Below, piece by piece: positions 18,374 to 27,726 of a stretch of DNA of 64,000 nucleotides. How positions within the stretch are numbered: position 1 is the stretch's first letter; each line of letters starts with the position of its first letter. This DNA is from Massilia sp. ZL223 (GTDB lineage Bacteria; Pseudomonadota; Gammaproteobacteria; Burkholderiales; Burkholderiaceae_D), in assembly GCF_018119395.1 (NCBI RefSeq), contig NZ_JAGPWD010000031.1, positions 1 to 64,000 on the forward strand, written 5' to 3'. The position numbers and the translations under genes are program-made. The notes under the pieces were generated by a model. The model ran no database searches, was not told the origin of the DNA, and was given only the letters and a program-made list of their open reading frames with translations.

Positions 18374-19951
18374 ATGCGACTCGCAAAGCTCCAGACCGGC
18401 ACCAAGCTCCTGGGTTCCTTCGGTATCGTTTCTCTCCTCATCCTCCTTATTTCCGCCGTCGCCCTGTGGCGCATGCAGGCGTCGGACACGCTGACGGCCG
18501 ACCTGGTGGAAGACAAACTCGCCAAGCAGCAGCTCGTCTCGGACCTGCTCGGCATCGAGCGCCTGAACGGCTCGCGCACCATCTCGATCGCCCGTAGCGA
18601 CAGCCTGGAGCTGGCCGACTATTTCCAGGCCCAGCTGGCCGAAGGCCGGAAGGGTGCGGCCGCCATCGAGAACAAGCTCGGCAAGCTGCCGGCCCTCGAC
18701 CGCGAACGCACGCTGGTGCAGGAAGCCGCCAAGCACAAGGCCGCGCTGGCCACGATCCAGACGGAGCTGTTCCGCGCCAAGGAGTTCGGCCAGACCCAGG
18801 TCGTTGAGGAGGTGGTCACCGGCCGCTGGGAACAAACCTACAAGGCCCACATCGCCGCGCTGGAAACCCTGCTGGCCTTCGAGACCGCCGAAGCGCACCG
18901 CCTGGCCGACGAGTCGGCCGCCGCTTCCAGTTTCAGCAAGGCGCTGCTCCTGATGCTGGGCCTGGGCGCGCTGGCGATGGGCGCCGCACTGGCCTGGACC
19001 CTGACCCGCAACATCGTCGGGCCGCTGCAGCAGGCTGTGACTTTGGCCGAGCAGGTGGCCCACGGTGACCTGCGCCCGGTGATTCGCCATGCGCGCCGCG
19101 ACGAGATCGGCCGCCTGTTCGATGCGCTCAACGGCATGACCCACGGCGTGTCTTCGACCGTGTCGCAGGTCCTGCAGGGCGCGCAGGCCATCGATTCGGC
19201 CTCCAGCGAGATCGCCCACGGCAACCAGGACCTGTCGCAGCGCACCGAGCGCCAGGCCGACGCGCTGCGCGAAACGGTGGGGGCGATGGACGCCCTCGGC
19301 AGCGCGATCGTGCAGAACAACGCCAGTGCGCGGCAGGCGAATGCGCTGGCGCAGAATGCGTCCACGGTGGCCATCGAAGGCGCCAAGGCGGTCGAGCAGC
19401 TGGTGACGCGCATGGCCGCGATCAGGGCGTCGGCGGACCGCATCGTGGACATCACGGGCATGATCGACAGCATCGCCTTCCAGACCAACATCCTGGCGCT
19501 CAACGCGGCGGTCGAGGCGGCGCGTGCCGGGACGGAAGGGCGCGGCTTTGCGGTGGTGGCGGCGGAGGTGCGCAACCTGGCGCAGCACAGCGCTGGAGCG
19601 GCAAAGGAGATCAAGCAGCTGATCGGGGAATCGGCGGGGGAGATCGAGGCCGGGACCGGGATCGCGGAAGCGGCCGGGTCGACGATGCGGGCGGTGCTGC
19701 AGCACGTGCAGGACGTGGCCGGGATCCTCGGGGCGATTCACGAGGCCAGCGCAGGGCAGGCGAGCGGCGTGGAGCAGGTGAGCAGGGCGATTGCGGAGAT
19801 GGACTTGTCGACGCAGCAGAATGCGGCGATGGTGGAACAGGCTGCGGCTGCGGCGGCGTCGATGCGGCAGCAGGCGGCGGAGTTGTCGGAGCTGGTGGGG
19901 ACGTTCAAGGTACGGGCTGAGAGCGGAAGGCGCGAGCTGGCCATGTTTTAA
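18374..19951 (+). CDS. Methyl-accepting chemotaxis protein
   Basis: 525 residues. First membrane helix at residues about 12-32, a periplasmic four-helix-type sensor of about 150 residues, second helix at about 193-212, a HAMP domain (TRNIVGPLQQAVTLAEQ), then the signalling domain with the CheA/CheW tip hairpin IDSIAFQTNILALNAAVEAA and EGRGFAVVAAEVRNLAQ. Flanking helices contain methylation-type Gln/Glu segments. There is no C-terminal CheR-binding pentapeptide. The ligand is unknown and no che genes are nearby. The 3' part of the gene is unusually GGG-rich in codon choice but the frame is intact. Confidence 0.95.
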   Translation: MRLAKLQTGTKLLGSFGIVSLLILLISAVALWRMQASDTLTADLVEDKLAKQQLVSDLLGIERLNGSRTISIARSDSLELADYFQAQLAEGRKGAAAIENKLGKLPALDRERTLVQEAAKHKAALATIQTELFRAKEFGQTQVVEEVVTGRWEQTYKAHIAALETLLAFETAEAHRLADESAAASSFSKALLLMLGLGALAMGAALAWTLTRNIVGPLQQAVTLAEQVAHGDLRPVIRHARRDEIGRLFDALNGMTHGVSSTVSQVLQGAQAIDSASSEIAHGNQDLSQRTERQADALRETVGAMDALGSAIVQNNASARQANALAQNASTVAIEGAKAVEQLVTRMAAIRASADRIVDITGMIDSIAFQTNILALNAAVEAARAGTEGRGFAVVAAEVRNLAQHSAGAAKEIKQLIGESAGEIEAGTGIAEAAGSTMRAVLQHVQDVAGILGAIHEASAGQASGVEQVSRAIAEMDLSTQQNAAMVEQAAAAAASMRQQAAELSELVGTFKVRAESGRRELAMF

Positions 19952-19978
19952 GTCCTCCGTCAGTCCTCACCGCTAGCA

Positions 19979-20006
19979 CGTCGTTCCGGCCTTCGCCGGA
20001 ACGACG
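19979..20006. repeat. Dispersed palindromic unit, short form
   Basis: CGTCGTTCCGGC-CTTC-GCCGGAACGACG, a perfect 12-base-arm hairpin between the stops of the convergent chemoreceptor and trans-sulfuration genes. It lacks the CCCAAGTT end of the full unit, so it is a truncated or variant copy. Confidence 0.85.
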
Positions 20007-20018
20007 GAGCTAGTGGTG

Positions 20019-21182
20019 CTAAATGGCGGCCAGGGCGCGCTGCAGGTCTTCGCGCTGATCGTCGAGATGCTCGATCCCGACAGATAGCCGAATCAAGCCA
20101 TCCCCAATCCCCAGCTCCTCCCTGCGTTCCGCTGGAATGCTCGCATGCGTCATCAAGGCCGGATGCTCGATCAGGCTCTCCACCCCGCCCAGGCTCTCGG
20201 CCAGGGTGAATACCTCGCAGCGTTCCAGGAAGCGCCGTGCCCCCGCCAGGTCGGTATCCAGGTCGATCGACACGATCCCCCCGAACCCGTTCATCTGCCG
20301 CCTCGCCAGCGCATGCTGGGGATGCGACTCCAGCCCCGGATAGTGCACCTTGCGCACCTTCGGCTCGCGTTCCAGCCACTGCGCGAGGGCCAGCGCGTTG
20401 GCGCTGCTGCGCTCCACGCGCAAGGCCAGGGTCTTGATCCCGCGTAGCACCAGGAAGCTGTCGAACGGCCCCTGGATCGCGCCCACCGCGTTCTGGATGA
20501 AGCCCAGCCGCTCGGCATGCTGGGGATTGTCGCCAACGATGGCCACTCCGCCGATCACGTCCGAGTGGCCGTTCATGTACTTCGTGGTCGAGTGCACCAC
20601 GATGTCGATGCCGCACTCCAGCGGGCGCTGGACGATGGGGCTGGCGAAGGTGTTGTCGCACACGGTCAGGATGCCGCGTGCCTTGCACAGCGAAGCGATG
20701 GCGTGCAGGTCGGCCAGCTTGAGCATGGGGTTGGTGGGCGTCTCCACCCACACCATCTTCGTTTCGGGACGCAAGGAGGCGGCCAGTGCGTCCGGATCGG
20801 CCAGGTCGACATAAGTGAAGCTGTGCCCGGCGCTGTCGCGGCGCACGCGCTCGAACAGGCGGTAGGTGCCGCCGTACATGTCGTCGCCCGCGACGATGTG
20901 CGAACCAGCGGGCAGCAGCTCCAGGACCGCCGCGATCGCCGCCAGGCCGGAAGCGAAGGCAAATGCCGCGCTGCCGCCTTCGATGTCGGCCACGCAGCGC
21001 TCCAGCGCCCAGCGCGTCGGGTTGTGCGAGCGGCCGTAGTCCAGGCCCTTGTGCACGCCCGGGCTCTCCTGGCGGAAGGTGGAGGTCGCGAAGATCGGCG
21101 GCATCACGGCGCCGGTGCTCGGCTCCGGCGCCTGGCCGCCGTGGATGACGCGGGTGGCGATGTGTTTCCTGGATTCGGTCAT
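20019..21182 (-). CDS. Cystathionine gamma-lyase/beta-lyase family PLP enzyme
   Basis: 387 residues. The start MTESRKHIATRVIHGGQ is the family N-terminus and overlaps the stop of the upstream CBS gene by 4 bases. It is a Cys/Met-metabolism PLP enzyme with YGRSHNPTRWALE, FASGLAAIAAVLELL and the PLP-lysine motif HSTTKYMNGHSDVIGG, and a C-terminal LAESLGGVESLIEHPALMTH. Coupling to cystathionine beta-synthase points to the second step of reverse trans-sulfuration (cystathionine to cysteine, 2-oxobutyrate and ammonia). 2-Oxobutyrate feeds propionyl-CoA, which the neighbouring prp genes oxidise; this link is an inference. Beta-lyase activity cannot be excluded by sequence. Confidence 0.88.
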   Translation of the reverse strand: MTESRKHIATRVIHGGQAPEPSTGAVMPPIFATSTFRQESPGVHKGLDYGRSHNPTRWALERCVADIEGGSAAFAFASGLAAIAAVLELLPAGSHIVAGDDMYGGTYRLFERVRRDSAGHSFTYVDLADPDALAASLRPETKMVWVETPTNPMLKLADLHAIASLCKARGILTVCDNTFASPIVQRPLECGIDIVVHSTTKYMNGHSDVIGGVAIVGDNPQHAERLGFIQNAVGAIQGPFDSFLVLRGIKTLALRVERSSANALALAQWLEREPKVRKVHYPGLESHPQHALARRQMNGFGGIVSIDLDTDLAGARRFLERCEVFTLAESLGGVESLIEHPALMTHASIPAERREELGIGDGLIRLSVGIEHLDDQREDLQRALAAI

Positions 21183-22558
21183 GAAAGCGTCCTTCTCAAA
21201 TGATTCAGCAGGTCGAAGCGCGTGATCAGCCCGTAGAAGCTGGGGCCGTCCGTGATCACGGCGGTCAGGCCGCGGTCGAGCACTTCGCGCAGCTGCTGCA
21301 TGCTGGCAGCCGGATGCAAGGTCTGCAGCTGGGCCGTCATGGTGCTCGACACCGGCGCGCCGAAGCGGCCCGGTTCGGTGGTCACGTGGTGCAGCAGGTC
21401 GGATTCGTCGATCAGGCCCGCCAGCCGGCCTTCGTTGTCGATCACCGGCAGCTGCTGCAGGTCGCTCGAGCGCATGCGGTTGAAGGCGGTCAGCAGGGTA
21501 TCGGTGGGCGACACCGTCACCACTTCGCCGGCGTCGTAGCGGCGGCCGATCAGGTCGCGCAGGTCGCCCAGCTTGGGACGGGCGAGCAGGCCCTGGTCGA
21601 CCATCCAGCCGTCGCTGTAGACCTTGGTCAGGTAGCGGGTGCCGGTGTCGCACACGAAGGTGACGACGCGCTTGGGCCGGGTTTGTTCGCGGCAGTAGCG
21701 CAGCGCAGCGGCGAGCAAGGTGCCGGTGGACGAGCCGCCCAGGATGCCTTCCTGCTGGAGCAGCAGGCGCGCGGTGTTGAAGCTTTCCTCGTCGGGAATG
21801 GTGTAGGCCTTGGTCACGCGCGACAGGTCGGCGATGCCGGGAATGAAGTCCTCGCCGATGCCTTCCACGGCCCAGGAGCCGGCATCTTTCGACAGGTGGC
21901 CCGTGTTGACGTACTCCGCCAGGATCGAACCCTTGGGGTCGGCCAGGATGAATTCCAGGTGCGGCTGGGTCTTCTTGAAGTAGTGCGACAGGCCGGTGAG
22001 GGTGCCCGACGAGCCGACGCCGACGACGATGGCGTCCAGCTTGTGGTTGGTCTGGTCCCAGATTTCCGGACCGGTGAAGTGTTCGTGGGCCCAGGGATTG
22101 GCCGGGTTGTTGAACTGGTCGGCGAACCAGGCGCCGGGGATTTCCTTGGCCAGGCGGGCGGCGTAGTCCTGGTAGTACTCCGGATGGCCCTTGCCGACGT
22201 CGGAGCGGGTCAGGTGGATCTCGGCGCCGAGCGCCTTCAGGTGCAGGATCTTCTCGGCCGCCATCTTGTCGGGGACGACCAGCACTACGCGATAGCCCTT
22301 GATGCGCGCCACCAGGGCCAGGCCCAGGCCGGTATTGCCGGCAGTCGCCTCGACCACCGTACCGCCGGGCTGGAGGTGGCCGTCATGCTCGGCCTTTTCG
22401 ATCATGGCCTTGCCGATGCGGTCCTTGATCGAGCCACCGGGGTTTTGCGATTCGAGTTTCAGGAACAGCTGGCAGGGACCGGTATCGATGCGGGTCACTT
22501 CCACCAGCGGGGTATCGCCAATCAATGAAAACAGTGCAGCTTGCGACGCATGTTGCAT
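21179..22558 (-). CDS. Cystathionine beta-synthase with CBS domains
   Basis: 459 residues. Start ATG at 22558 with GGAGGCACT just upstream; a longer frame to 22774 is not conserved. Residues about 10-320 are a fold-type II PLP domain with NPGGSIKDRIGKAMIEKA (PLP lysine), ATAGNTGLGLALVA and GGSSTGTLLAA. Residues about 340-455 are a pair of CBS domains (QQLPVIDNEGRLAGLIDESD and the C-terminal AVITDGPSFYGLITRFD). It condenses serine (or O-acetylserine) with homocysteine. The CBS pair may bind an adenosyl ligand, as in the family. There is no N-terminal heme-binding region. Operon with the downstream lyase. Confidence 0.92.
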   Translation of the reverse strand: MQHASQAALFSLIGDTPLVEVTRIDTGPCQLFLKLESQNPGGSIKDRIGKAMIEKAEHDGHLQPGGTVVEATAGNTGLGLALVARIKGYRVVLVVPDKMAAEKILHLKALGAEIHLTRSDVGKGHPEYYQDYAARLAKEIPGAWFADQFNNPANPWAHEHFTGPEIWDQTNHKLDAIVVGVGSSGTLTGLSHYFKKTQPHLEFILADPKGSILAEYVNTGHLSKDAGSWAVEGIGEDFIPGIADLSRVTKAYTIPDEESFNTARLLLQQEGILGGSSTGTLLAAALRYCREQTRPKRVVTFVCDTGTRYLTKVYSDGWMVDQGLLARPKLGDLRDLIGRRYDAGEVVTVSPTDTLLTAFNRMRSSDLQQLPVIDNEGRLAGLIDESDLLHHVTTEPGRFGAPVSSTMTAQLQTLHPAASMQQLREVLDRGLTAVITDGPSFYGLITRFDLLNHLRRTLS

Positions 22559-22728
22559 AGTGCCTCCAATGAGCTGGGCCTCGTGGGACGCCGTGTTACG
22601 ACGAGCCGGCGCTGGGTGGACGCCGGGCCATAGTAAAGAAACATAATACGGCTTTTTTGGGGCTGTGGTGTTGGAGTTAGTTAAACTTTTGTTAAGGCGC
22701 GACGCTGGAGGGTCACGCAGCCCCGAAC

Positions 22729-22837
22729 AACGTCGTCCCGGCGGAGGCCGGGACCCAAGTTCGTTCCGTAGCAACCGAGGTCACACGTAGGGGTAACGCA
22801 CGCAAACTTGGGTCCCGGCCTTCGCCGGGACGACGTT
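22729..22837. repeat. Dispersed palindromic units, inverted pair
   Basis: Two 33-base units (22729-22761 and 22805-22837) are reverse complements except for one base and are separated by 43 bases. Each is itself palindromic around GTCCCGGC..GCCGGGAC. The AAGTT ends face each other. They lie between the promoter side of the CBS gene and the stop of prpR. Confidence 0.92.
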
Positions 22838-22858
22838 GGTAGGCGGCGAGGGGATGGA

Positions 22859-24490
22859 TCAGGTTTGTGATTTCAGCCGCCGCCACAAGGTCGTGCGGCT
22901 GATGCCCAGGTGGCGGGCCGCCAGGTCGCGCTGGCCGCCGAAGCGGGCCAGGACCTCGGCAATCGTCTCCGCCGACGGCTCGGCGGCAGGCACCTGGATC
23001 GCCTGCGCAGCTGCAGCCTCGCGCCGCGCCAGCTCCGGCGCCACCGACAGCAGGAAGCTCGGCGTCAGGGCCTGCAAGGGCTCCGCCGCCAAAAACAGGG
23101 CCAGGCGCTCCGCCAGGTTGCGCAGCTCGCGCACATTCCCCGGCCAGTCGTAGGCCTCCAGCAGCGGCGCGCACGCATTGATCTCCGCATGCAGATTCGG
23201 ATGCGGCCGCGCATCCAGCGCCGCCAGCGCATTCTTGAGCGACCATTCCGCCAGCGGCGCAATGTCCTCCACGCGTTCGCGCAGCGGCGGCAAACTCAAA
23301 CGCAGCACAGCCAGGCGATAGAACAGGTCGGCCCGGAAGCGCCCCTCGCGCACGCGTGCTTCCAGGTCGCAGTGGGTCGCGCTGATCACGCGGACGTCGA
23401 TCGGCACCGGCCGCGTGCCGCCCACGCGCATCACCTCGCGCTCTTCCAGCACGCGCAGCAAGCGCGTCTGCAAGACGAGCGGCATCTCGCCGATCTCGTC
23501 CAGGAACAGGGTGCCGCCATTGGCCGCCTCGAACAGGCCCGCATGGCCGCCCCGGCGCGCGCCCGTGAACGCGCCTTCCTCGTGGCCGAAGAGTTCCGAT
23601 TCCAGCAGCGATTCCGCGATGGCGCCGCAGTTCACCGCCACGAAAGGCCGCCCGGCGCGGCGCGGTCCTTCGCGGTGGATCGCCTGCGCCACCAGCTCCT
23701 TGCCGCTGCCTGTCTCGCCCTGGATCAGCACCGTCGCCGGCGAGCGTGCATACAGCACCACGGTCTGGCGCAGCCTTTCCATGGCGGCCGAATCCCCGCG
23801 TAAATCGTTGAGCCCACGCCGCGCACGCCGCGTGTCGCTGGCGGCCGTACGGCGGCCGCGGTTCGCTTCCAGCATGGTCAGGCGCGCCAGCTCCAGCGCG
23901 TCGTCGAAGGCCTGGCGGATCGAGGCCGCCGAGTACAGAAACACGCCGGTCAGCCCCGCCTCCTCGGCCAGGTCGGTAATCAATCCCGCGCCGACGATCA
24001 CCTCGACGCCGGCAGCTTTCAGTTCGTTGATGCTGGCGCGCGCATCCTCTTCGGTGACGTAGGTGCGCTGGGCGATATCGACGCCGAAGGTCGACGCGAA
24101 CTCGGCCAGCTCCGGCAAGGGCAGCTGGTAGCTGATCACGCCGATGCGCGAGGACACGCGCCGCGCCCGCACCAGCGCCTGCATCACATCGAAGCCGCTG
24201 GCCTTGGCCACCACCACAGGCACCGACACCCGTCCCCTGAGATAGGCCGCGTTCGATCCCGCCGCGATGACGACGTCGCAGCGCTCGGTCGCCATGCGTT
24301 CGCGGATGTGCTTTGCCGCTTCGTCGAAACCGAGATGCAGCGGCTCGATCGAAGCCAGGTGATCGTACTCGAGGGTGATGTCGCGGAACAGGTCGGAGAG
24401 GCGCGAAACCGATACCGTCCAGATGACGGGCTTGTCGCCGCCGTCCGCGGGGCTGCGGGTGGAATAGCTCATGCCCGAAGTGTAGAGCAT
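22859..24490 (-). CDS. prpR: PrpR-type sigma-54 activator of propionate catabolism
   Basis: 543 residues from the first ATG (ATG at 24472, MSYSTRSP, is an equal alternative; neither has a clear ribosome site). Residues about 30-205 are a PrpR N-terminal sensor domain, which binds 2-methylcitrate in the family. The AAA+ sigma-54 activator domain follows, with [18 protein letters not shown], the sigma-54 contact loop GAFTGA and [15 protein letters not shown]. The C-terminus is a Fis-type HTH ([19 protein letters not shown]). It is divergent from DUF485-actP, whose upstream region and that of prpB both hold sigma-54 promoters. Confidence 0.93.
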   Translation of the reverse strand: MLYTSGMSYSTRSPADGGDKPVIWTVSVSRLSDLFRDITLEYDHLASIEPLHLGFDEAAKHIRERMATERCDVVIAAGSNAAYLRGRVSVPVVVAKASGFDVMQALVRARRVSSRIGVISYQLPLPELAEFASTFGVDIAQRTYVTEEDARASINELKAAGVEVIVGAGLITDLAEEAGLTGVFLYSAASIRQAFDDALELARLTMLEANRGRRTAASDTRRARRGLNDLRGDSAAMERLRQTVVLYARSPATVLIQGETGSGKELVAQAIHREGPRRAGRPFVAVNCGAIAESLLESELFGHEEGAFTGARRGGHAGLFEAANGGTLFLDEIGEMPLVLQTRLLRVLEEREVMRVGGTRPVPIDVRVISATHCDLEARVREGRFRADLFYRLAVLRLSLPPLRERVEDIAPLAEWSLKNALAALDARPHPNLHAEINACAPLLEAYDWPGNVRELRNLAERLALFLAAEPLQALTPSFLLSVAPELARREAAAAQAIQVPAAEPSAETIAEVLARFGGQRDLAARHLGISRTTLWRRLKSQT

Positions 24491-24513
24491 TTCGAGGCGA
24501 GGCTGTCAGATAG

Positions 24514-24541
24514 GCGTAAGCAAGCGTAAGAATGAGGTAAG
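24514..24541. promoter_or_regulatory. Direct GTAAG repeats upstream of DUF485-actP
   Basis: GCGTAAG at 24514-24520 and 24524-24530, then GGTAAG from 24536, spaced 10 to 12 bases apart, i.e. about one helical turn. They lie 16 to 43 bases before the -24 element of the putative sigma-54 promoter, so they may be an activator site. They do not resemble the TGAAAC sites before prpB. Confidence 0.35.
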
Positions 24542-24556
24542 GGGGTCGCCGTAGGA

Positions 24557-24571
24557 TGGCTCTCAACCTGC
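24557..24571 (+). promoter_or_regulatory. Sigma-54 promoter of DUF485-actP
   Basis: TGGCTCTCAACCTGC matches the -24 TGGC and -12 TGC elements with the required spacing (GG and GC ten bases apart). It lies about 43 bases before the DUF485 start, in the gap divergent from prpR. Confidence 0.65.
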
Positions 24572-24613
24572 AAGGTATGCACCGCACAGGCATGACAAAA
24601 TAGGAGACACAAG

Positions 24614-24943
24614 ATGGACCAAGACGTTGTACAGCGGGTCAAGAACGACCCCAACTACCGCAAGCTGGTCGCGACCCGTTCGCGTTTCGGCTGGACCCTC
24701 ACCTGGGCAATGATGATCGTGTACTACGGCTTCACTGTCCTGGTCGCTTTCAACAAGGAATTCATGGGCACGCGCATTGGAGAAGGCGTGATGACCTGGG
24801 GCATTCCGCTGGGCCTGTTCGTCATCCTCTTCACCGTCGTCATCACGGGCATCTACGTGCGCCGCGCCAATAGCCAATACGACGAACTGACCGACGCCAT
24901 CAAGGCACGCGTCGCGCAGCCGAAAGAGAAGGTGGTCGCATGA
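24614..24943 (+). CDS. DUF485 membrane protein, ActP partner (YjcH-like)
   Basis: 109 residues with AGGAGA before the ATG. Two membrane helices (residues about 27-46 and 62-84) with the DUF485 core [19 protein letters not shown] and an [12 protein letters not shown] tail. In many proteobacteria this gene precedes actP and is thought to assist the transporter. Here the stop overlaps the actP start (ATGA), supporting that link. Confidence 0.93.
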   Translation: MDQDVVQRVKNDPNYRKLVATRSRFGWTLTWAMMIVYYGFTVLVAFNKEFMGTRIGEGVMTWGIPLGLFVILFTVVITGIYVRRANSQYDELTDAIKARVAQPKEKVVA

Positions 24944-26601
24944 AGCCCATGATCCGTACCGCTGCGGCGCTCGCGCTGCTGGGCGCCGCCGGCGCCGCAA
25001 TGGCCGCGCCCGACCTCGGCCAGGCCACCAAGCAGGCCACCAACTGGACCGCGATCAGCATGTTCGCGATCTTCGTGGTCCTGACCCTGTTCATCACCAA
25101 GTGGGCCGCGGCCAAGACCCGTTCCGCTTCCGACTTCTACACCGCGGGCGGCGGCATTTCCGGCTTCCAGAACGGCCTGGCGATCGCGGGCGACTTCATG
25201 TCCGCCGCGTCCTTCCTGGGCATCTCCGCCGCCGTGTTCCTGGACGGCTTCGATGGCCTGATCTACGCCATCGGCTTCCTGGTCGGCTGGCCCGTCATCA
25301 CCTTCCTGATGGCCGAGCGCCTGCGCAACCTGGGCCGCTACACCTTCGCCGACGTGGCCGCCTACCGCTTCCACCAGAAGCCCATCCGCGTGTTCGCGGC
25401 ATCGGGCACGCTGGTCGTGGTCGCGTTCTACCTGATCGCGCAGATGGTCGGCGCCGGCCAGCTCATCAAGCTGCTGTTCGGCCTGGAATACTGGATCGCC
25501 GTGGTCCTGGTCGGCATCCTGATGATGGTCTACGTGCTGTTCGGCGGCATGACCGCCACCACCTGGGTGCAGATCATCAAGGCCGTGCTGCTGCTGTCGG
25601 GCGCGTCCTTCATGGCCTTCTCGGTGCTGGCGCAGTACAACTTCAGCCCTGAAAGACTGTTCGCCACCGCGACCGAAGTGCACGCCAAGGGCGATTCCAT
25701 CATGGGCCCGGGAAGCTTCATCAAGGACCCGATCTCGGCCATCTCCTTCGGCATGGCGCTGATGTTCGGCACCGCCGGCCTGCCGCACATCCTGATGCGC
25801 TTCTTCACCGTCCCGAGCGCGAAAGAGGCGCGCAAGTCGGTGCTGTGGGCCACCACCTGGATCGGCTACTTCTACATCCTGACCTTCATCATCGGCTTCG
25901 GCGCGATCGTCCTGGTCGGCACCAACGCCGAGTTCAAGGATGCAGCCGGCAAGCTCCTGGGTGGTAACAACATGGCGGCGGTCCACCTGGCCAAGGCCGT
26001 GGGCGGCGACGTCTTCCTGGGCTTCATCTCGGCCGTGGCCTTCGCGACCATCCTGGCGGTGGTGGCCGGCCTGACCCTGTCCGGCGCCTCGGCCGTGTCG
26101 CACGACCTGTACGCCACCGTGTTCAAGAAGGGCAAGGCCAATAGCGCGGACGAACTGAAGGTCTCGAAGATCACCACCATCGCACTGGGCGTCATCGCCG
26201 TGCTGCTGGGGATCGCATTCGAAAAGCAGAACGTGGCCTTCATGGTGTCGCTGGCCTTCGCCATCGCCGCTTCGGCCAACTTCCCGGTGCTGTTCATGTC
26301 GGTGCTGTGGAAGGACTGCACCACCCGCGGCGCCACCGTGGGCGGTTTCCTGGGCCTGGCCACGGCGGTCGTGCTGACCATCGTGTCGAAGTCGGTATGG
26401 GTCGACGTGTTCGGCAATGCCGCGCCGATCTTCCCCTACACCTCGCCGGCGATCTTCTCGATGGCGGTGGGCTTCTTCGGCATCTGGTTCTTCTCGGTCA
26501 CCGACAAGAGCCCGCGCGCCGCGATCGACAAGGCTGGCTTCGAGGCGCAGGAAGTGCGTTCCGAAACCGGTATCGGCGCAGCGGCTGCCGCAGCCCACTG
26601 A
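24940..26601 (+). CDS. actP: Cation/acetate symporter ActP
   Basis: 553 residues. The N-terminus [18 protein letters not shown] looks like a cleavable leader, as in E. coli ActP, followed by about 13 membrane helices of the sodium:solute symporter family; family segments include [19 protein letters not shown] and [18 protein letters not shown]. It imports acetate and other short monocarboxylates such as propionate. Position between prpR and prpB plus a sigma-54 promoter suggests use for propionate uptake, which is an inference. A strong terminator follows. Confidence 0.94.
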   Translation: MKPMIRTAAALALLGAAGAAMAAPDLGQATKQATNWTAISMFAIFVVLTLFITKWAAAKTRSASDFYTAGGGISGFQNGLAIAGDFMSAASFLGISAAVFLDGFDGLIYAIGFLVGWPVITFLMAERLRNLGRYTFADVAAYRFHQKPIRVFAASGTLVVVAFYLIAQMVGAGQLIKLLFGLEYWIAVVLVGILMMVYVLFGGMTATTWVQIIKAVLLLSGASFMAFSVLAQYNFSPERLFATATEVHAKGDSIMGPGSFIKDPISAISFGMALMFGTAGLPHILMRFFTVPSAKEARKSVLWATTWIGYFYILTFIIGFGAIVLVGTNAEFKDAAGKLLGGNNMAAVHLAKAVGGDVFLGFISAVAFATILAVVAGLTLSGASAVSHDLYATVFKKGKANSADELKVSKITTIALGVIAVLLGIAFEKQNVAFMVSLAFAIAASANFPVLFMSVLWKDCTTRGATVGGFLGLATAVVLTIVSKSVWVDVFGNAAPIFPYTSPAIFSMAVGFFGIWFFSVTDKSPRAAIDKAGFEAQEVRSETGIGAAAAAAH

Positions 26602-26620
26602 GCGATCAAGCTTCCGTTTG

Positions 26621-26645
26621 AACCCCGCTGCGGCGGGGTTTTTTT
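26621..26645 (+). terminator. Rho-independent terminator after actP
   Basis: AACCCCGC (26621-26628), loop TGCG, GCGGGGTT (26633-26640) and T-run to 26645, about 20 bases after the actP stop. It separates actP from the prp promoter. Confidence 0.95.
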
Positions 26646-26657
26646 ATGCCTGCTGGC

Positions 26658-26718
26658 GTTTCATTTTGTTTGCACATGTTTCATAATGAAACGTTACTGA
26701 AACATCTTCGCCTGAAAC
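26658..26718 (+). promoter_or_regulatory. Putative PrpR upstream activating sites
   Basis: A perfect 15-base palindrome GTTTCA-TAA-TGAAAC (26678-26692) is flanked by GTTTCA at 26658 and by TGAAAC at 26698 and 26713. Five copies of one half-site within 61 bases, 39 to 100 bases before the sigma-54 promoter of prpB, is the expected arrangement for an enhancer-binding activator. Confidence 0.65.
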
Positions 26719-26756
26719 GGTGTTGCAAGTCCTTGAAAATACTAGGGCGGGCAGGG

Positions 26757-26771
26757 TGGCACGCCGTTTGC
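26757..26771 (+). promoter_or_regulatory. Sigma-54 promoter of prpB operon
   Basis: TGGCACGCCGTTTGC is an exact match to the -24/-12 consensus TGGCACG-N4-TTGC. It lies 45 bases before the prpB start. Confidence 0.85.
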
Positions 26772-26816
26772 ATTAAGAAAGCCCGACACTCTCAAACGCA
26801 TCAGAAAGGACTAAGC

Positions 26817-27707
26817 ATGAGCCAATACTCCGCAGGCGCCGCCTTCCGCAAGGCCGTCCAGGAAGAATCCCCGCTGCAGGTCATCGGCGCGATCAACGCC
26901 AACCACGCACTGCTGGCCAAGCGCGCCGGCTACCGCGCGATCTACCTGTCGGGCGGCGGCGTGGCCGCGGGTTCGCTGGGCCTGCCCGACCTGGGCATCT
27001 CGGGCCTGGAAGACGTCCTGATCGACGTGCGCCGCATCACCGACGTGTGCGACGTGCCGCTGCTGGTCGACATCGACACCGGCTTCGGCGCCTCGGCCTT
27101 CAACGTGGCCCGCACCGTGCGCTCGCTGATCAAGGCCGGCGCGGCCGCCTGCCACATCGAAGACCAGGTCGGCGCCAAGCGTTGCGGCCACCGTCCGGGC
27201 AAGGAGATCGTCAGCCAGGGCGAGATGGTCGACCGCGTCAAGGCTGCGGCCGATGCGCGTACCGACGAGAATTTCGTGATCATGGCCCGCACCGACGCGC
27301 TGGCCGTGGAAGGCCTGGACGCCGCCATCGAGCGTGCCGTGGCATGCGTCGAAGCCGGCGCCGACATGATCTTCCCGGAAGCCATGACCAGCCTCGAGAT
27401 GTACAAGCAGTTCGCCGACGCCGTCAAGGTGCCGGTGCTGGCCAACATCACCGAATTCGGTTCGACCCCGCTGTTCACCGTCGACGAGCTGGCCAGCGCC
27501 AACGTCGGCCTGGTGCTGTACCCGCTGTCGGCTTTCCGCGCAATGAACAAGGCGGCCGAGAACGTCTACAACGCGATCCGCCGCGACGGCACCCAGAAGA
27601 ACGTGATCGACACCATGCAGACCCGCGCCGAACTGTACGACCGCATCGATTACCACAGCTACGAGCAGAAGCTGGACGCCCTGTTCGCCGCCAATAAAGC
27701 AAAATAA
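26817..27707 (+). CDS. prpB: 2-methylisocitrate lyase PrpB
   Basis: 296 residues. Start [14 protein letters not shown] follows AAAGGA; the long in-frame extension to 26646 crosses the promoter and is rejected. Phosphoenolpyruvate mutase/isocitrate lyase superfamily with [24 protein letters not shown] and the catalytic KRCGH loop. It splits 2-methylisocitrate to pyruvate and succinate, the last step of propionyl-CoA oxidation. First gene of prpB-prpC-acnD-prpF. Confidence 0.97.
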   Translation: MSQYSAGAAFRKAVQEESPLQVIGAINANHALLAKRAGYRAIYLSGGGVAAGSLGLPDLGISGLEDVLIDVRRITDVCDVPLLVDIDTGFGASAFNVARTVRSLIKAGAAACHIEDQVGAKRCGHRPGKEIVSQGEMVDRVKAAADARTDENFVIMARTDALAVEGLDAAIERAVACVEAGADMIFPEAMTSLEMYKQFADAVKVPVLANITEFGSTPLFTVDELASANVGLVLYPLSAFRAMNKAAENVYNAIRRDGTQKNVIDTMQTRAELYDRIDYHSYEQKLDALFAANKAK

Positions 27708-27726
27708 TCATCCAGGAGATTCACGC

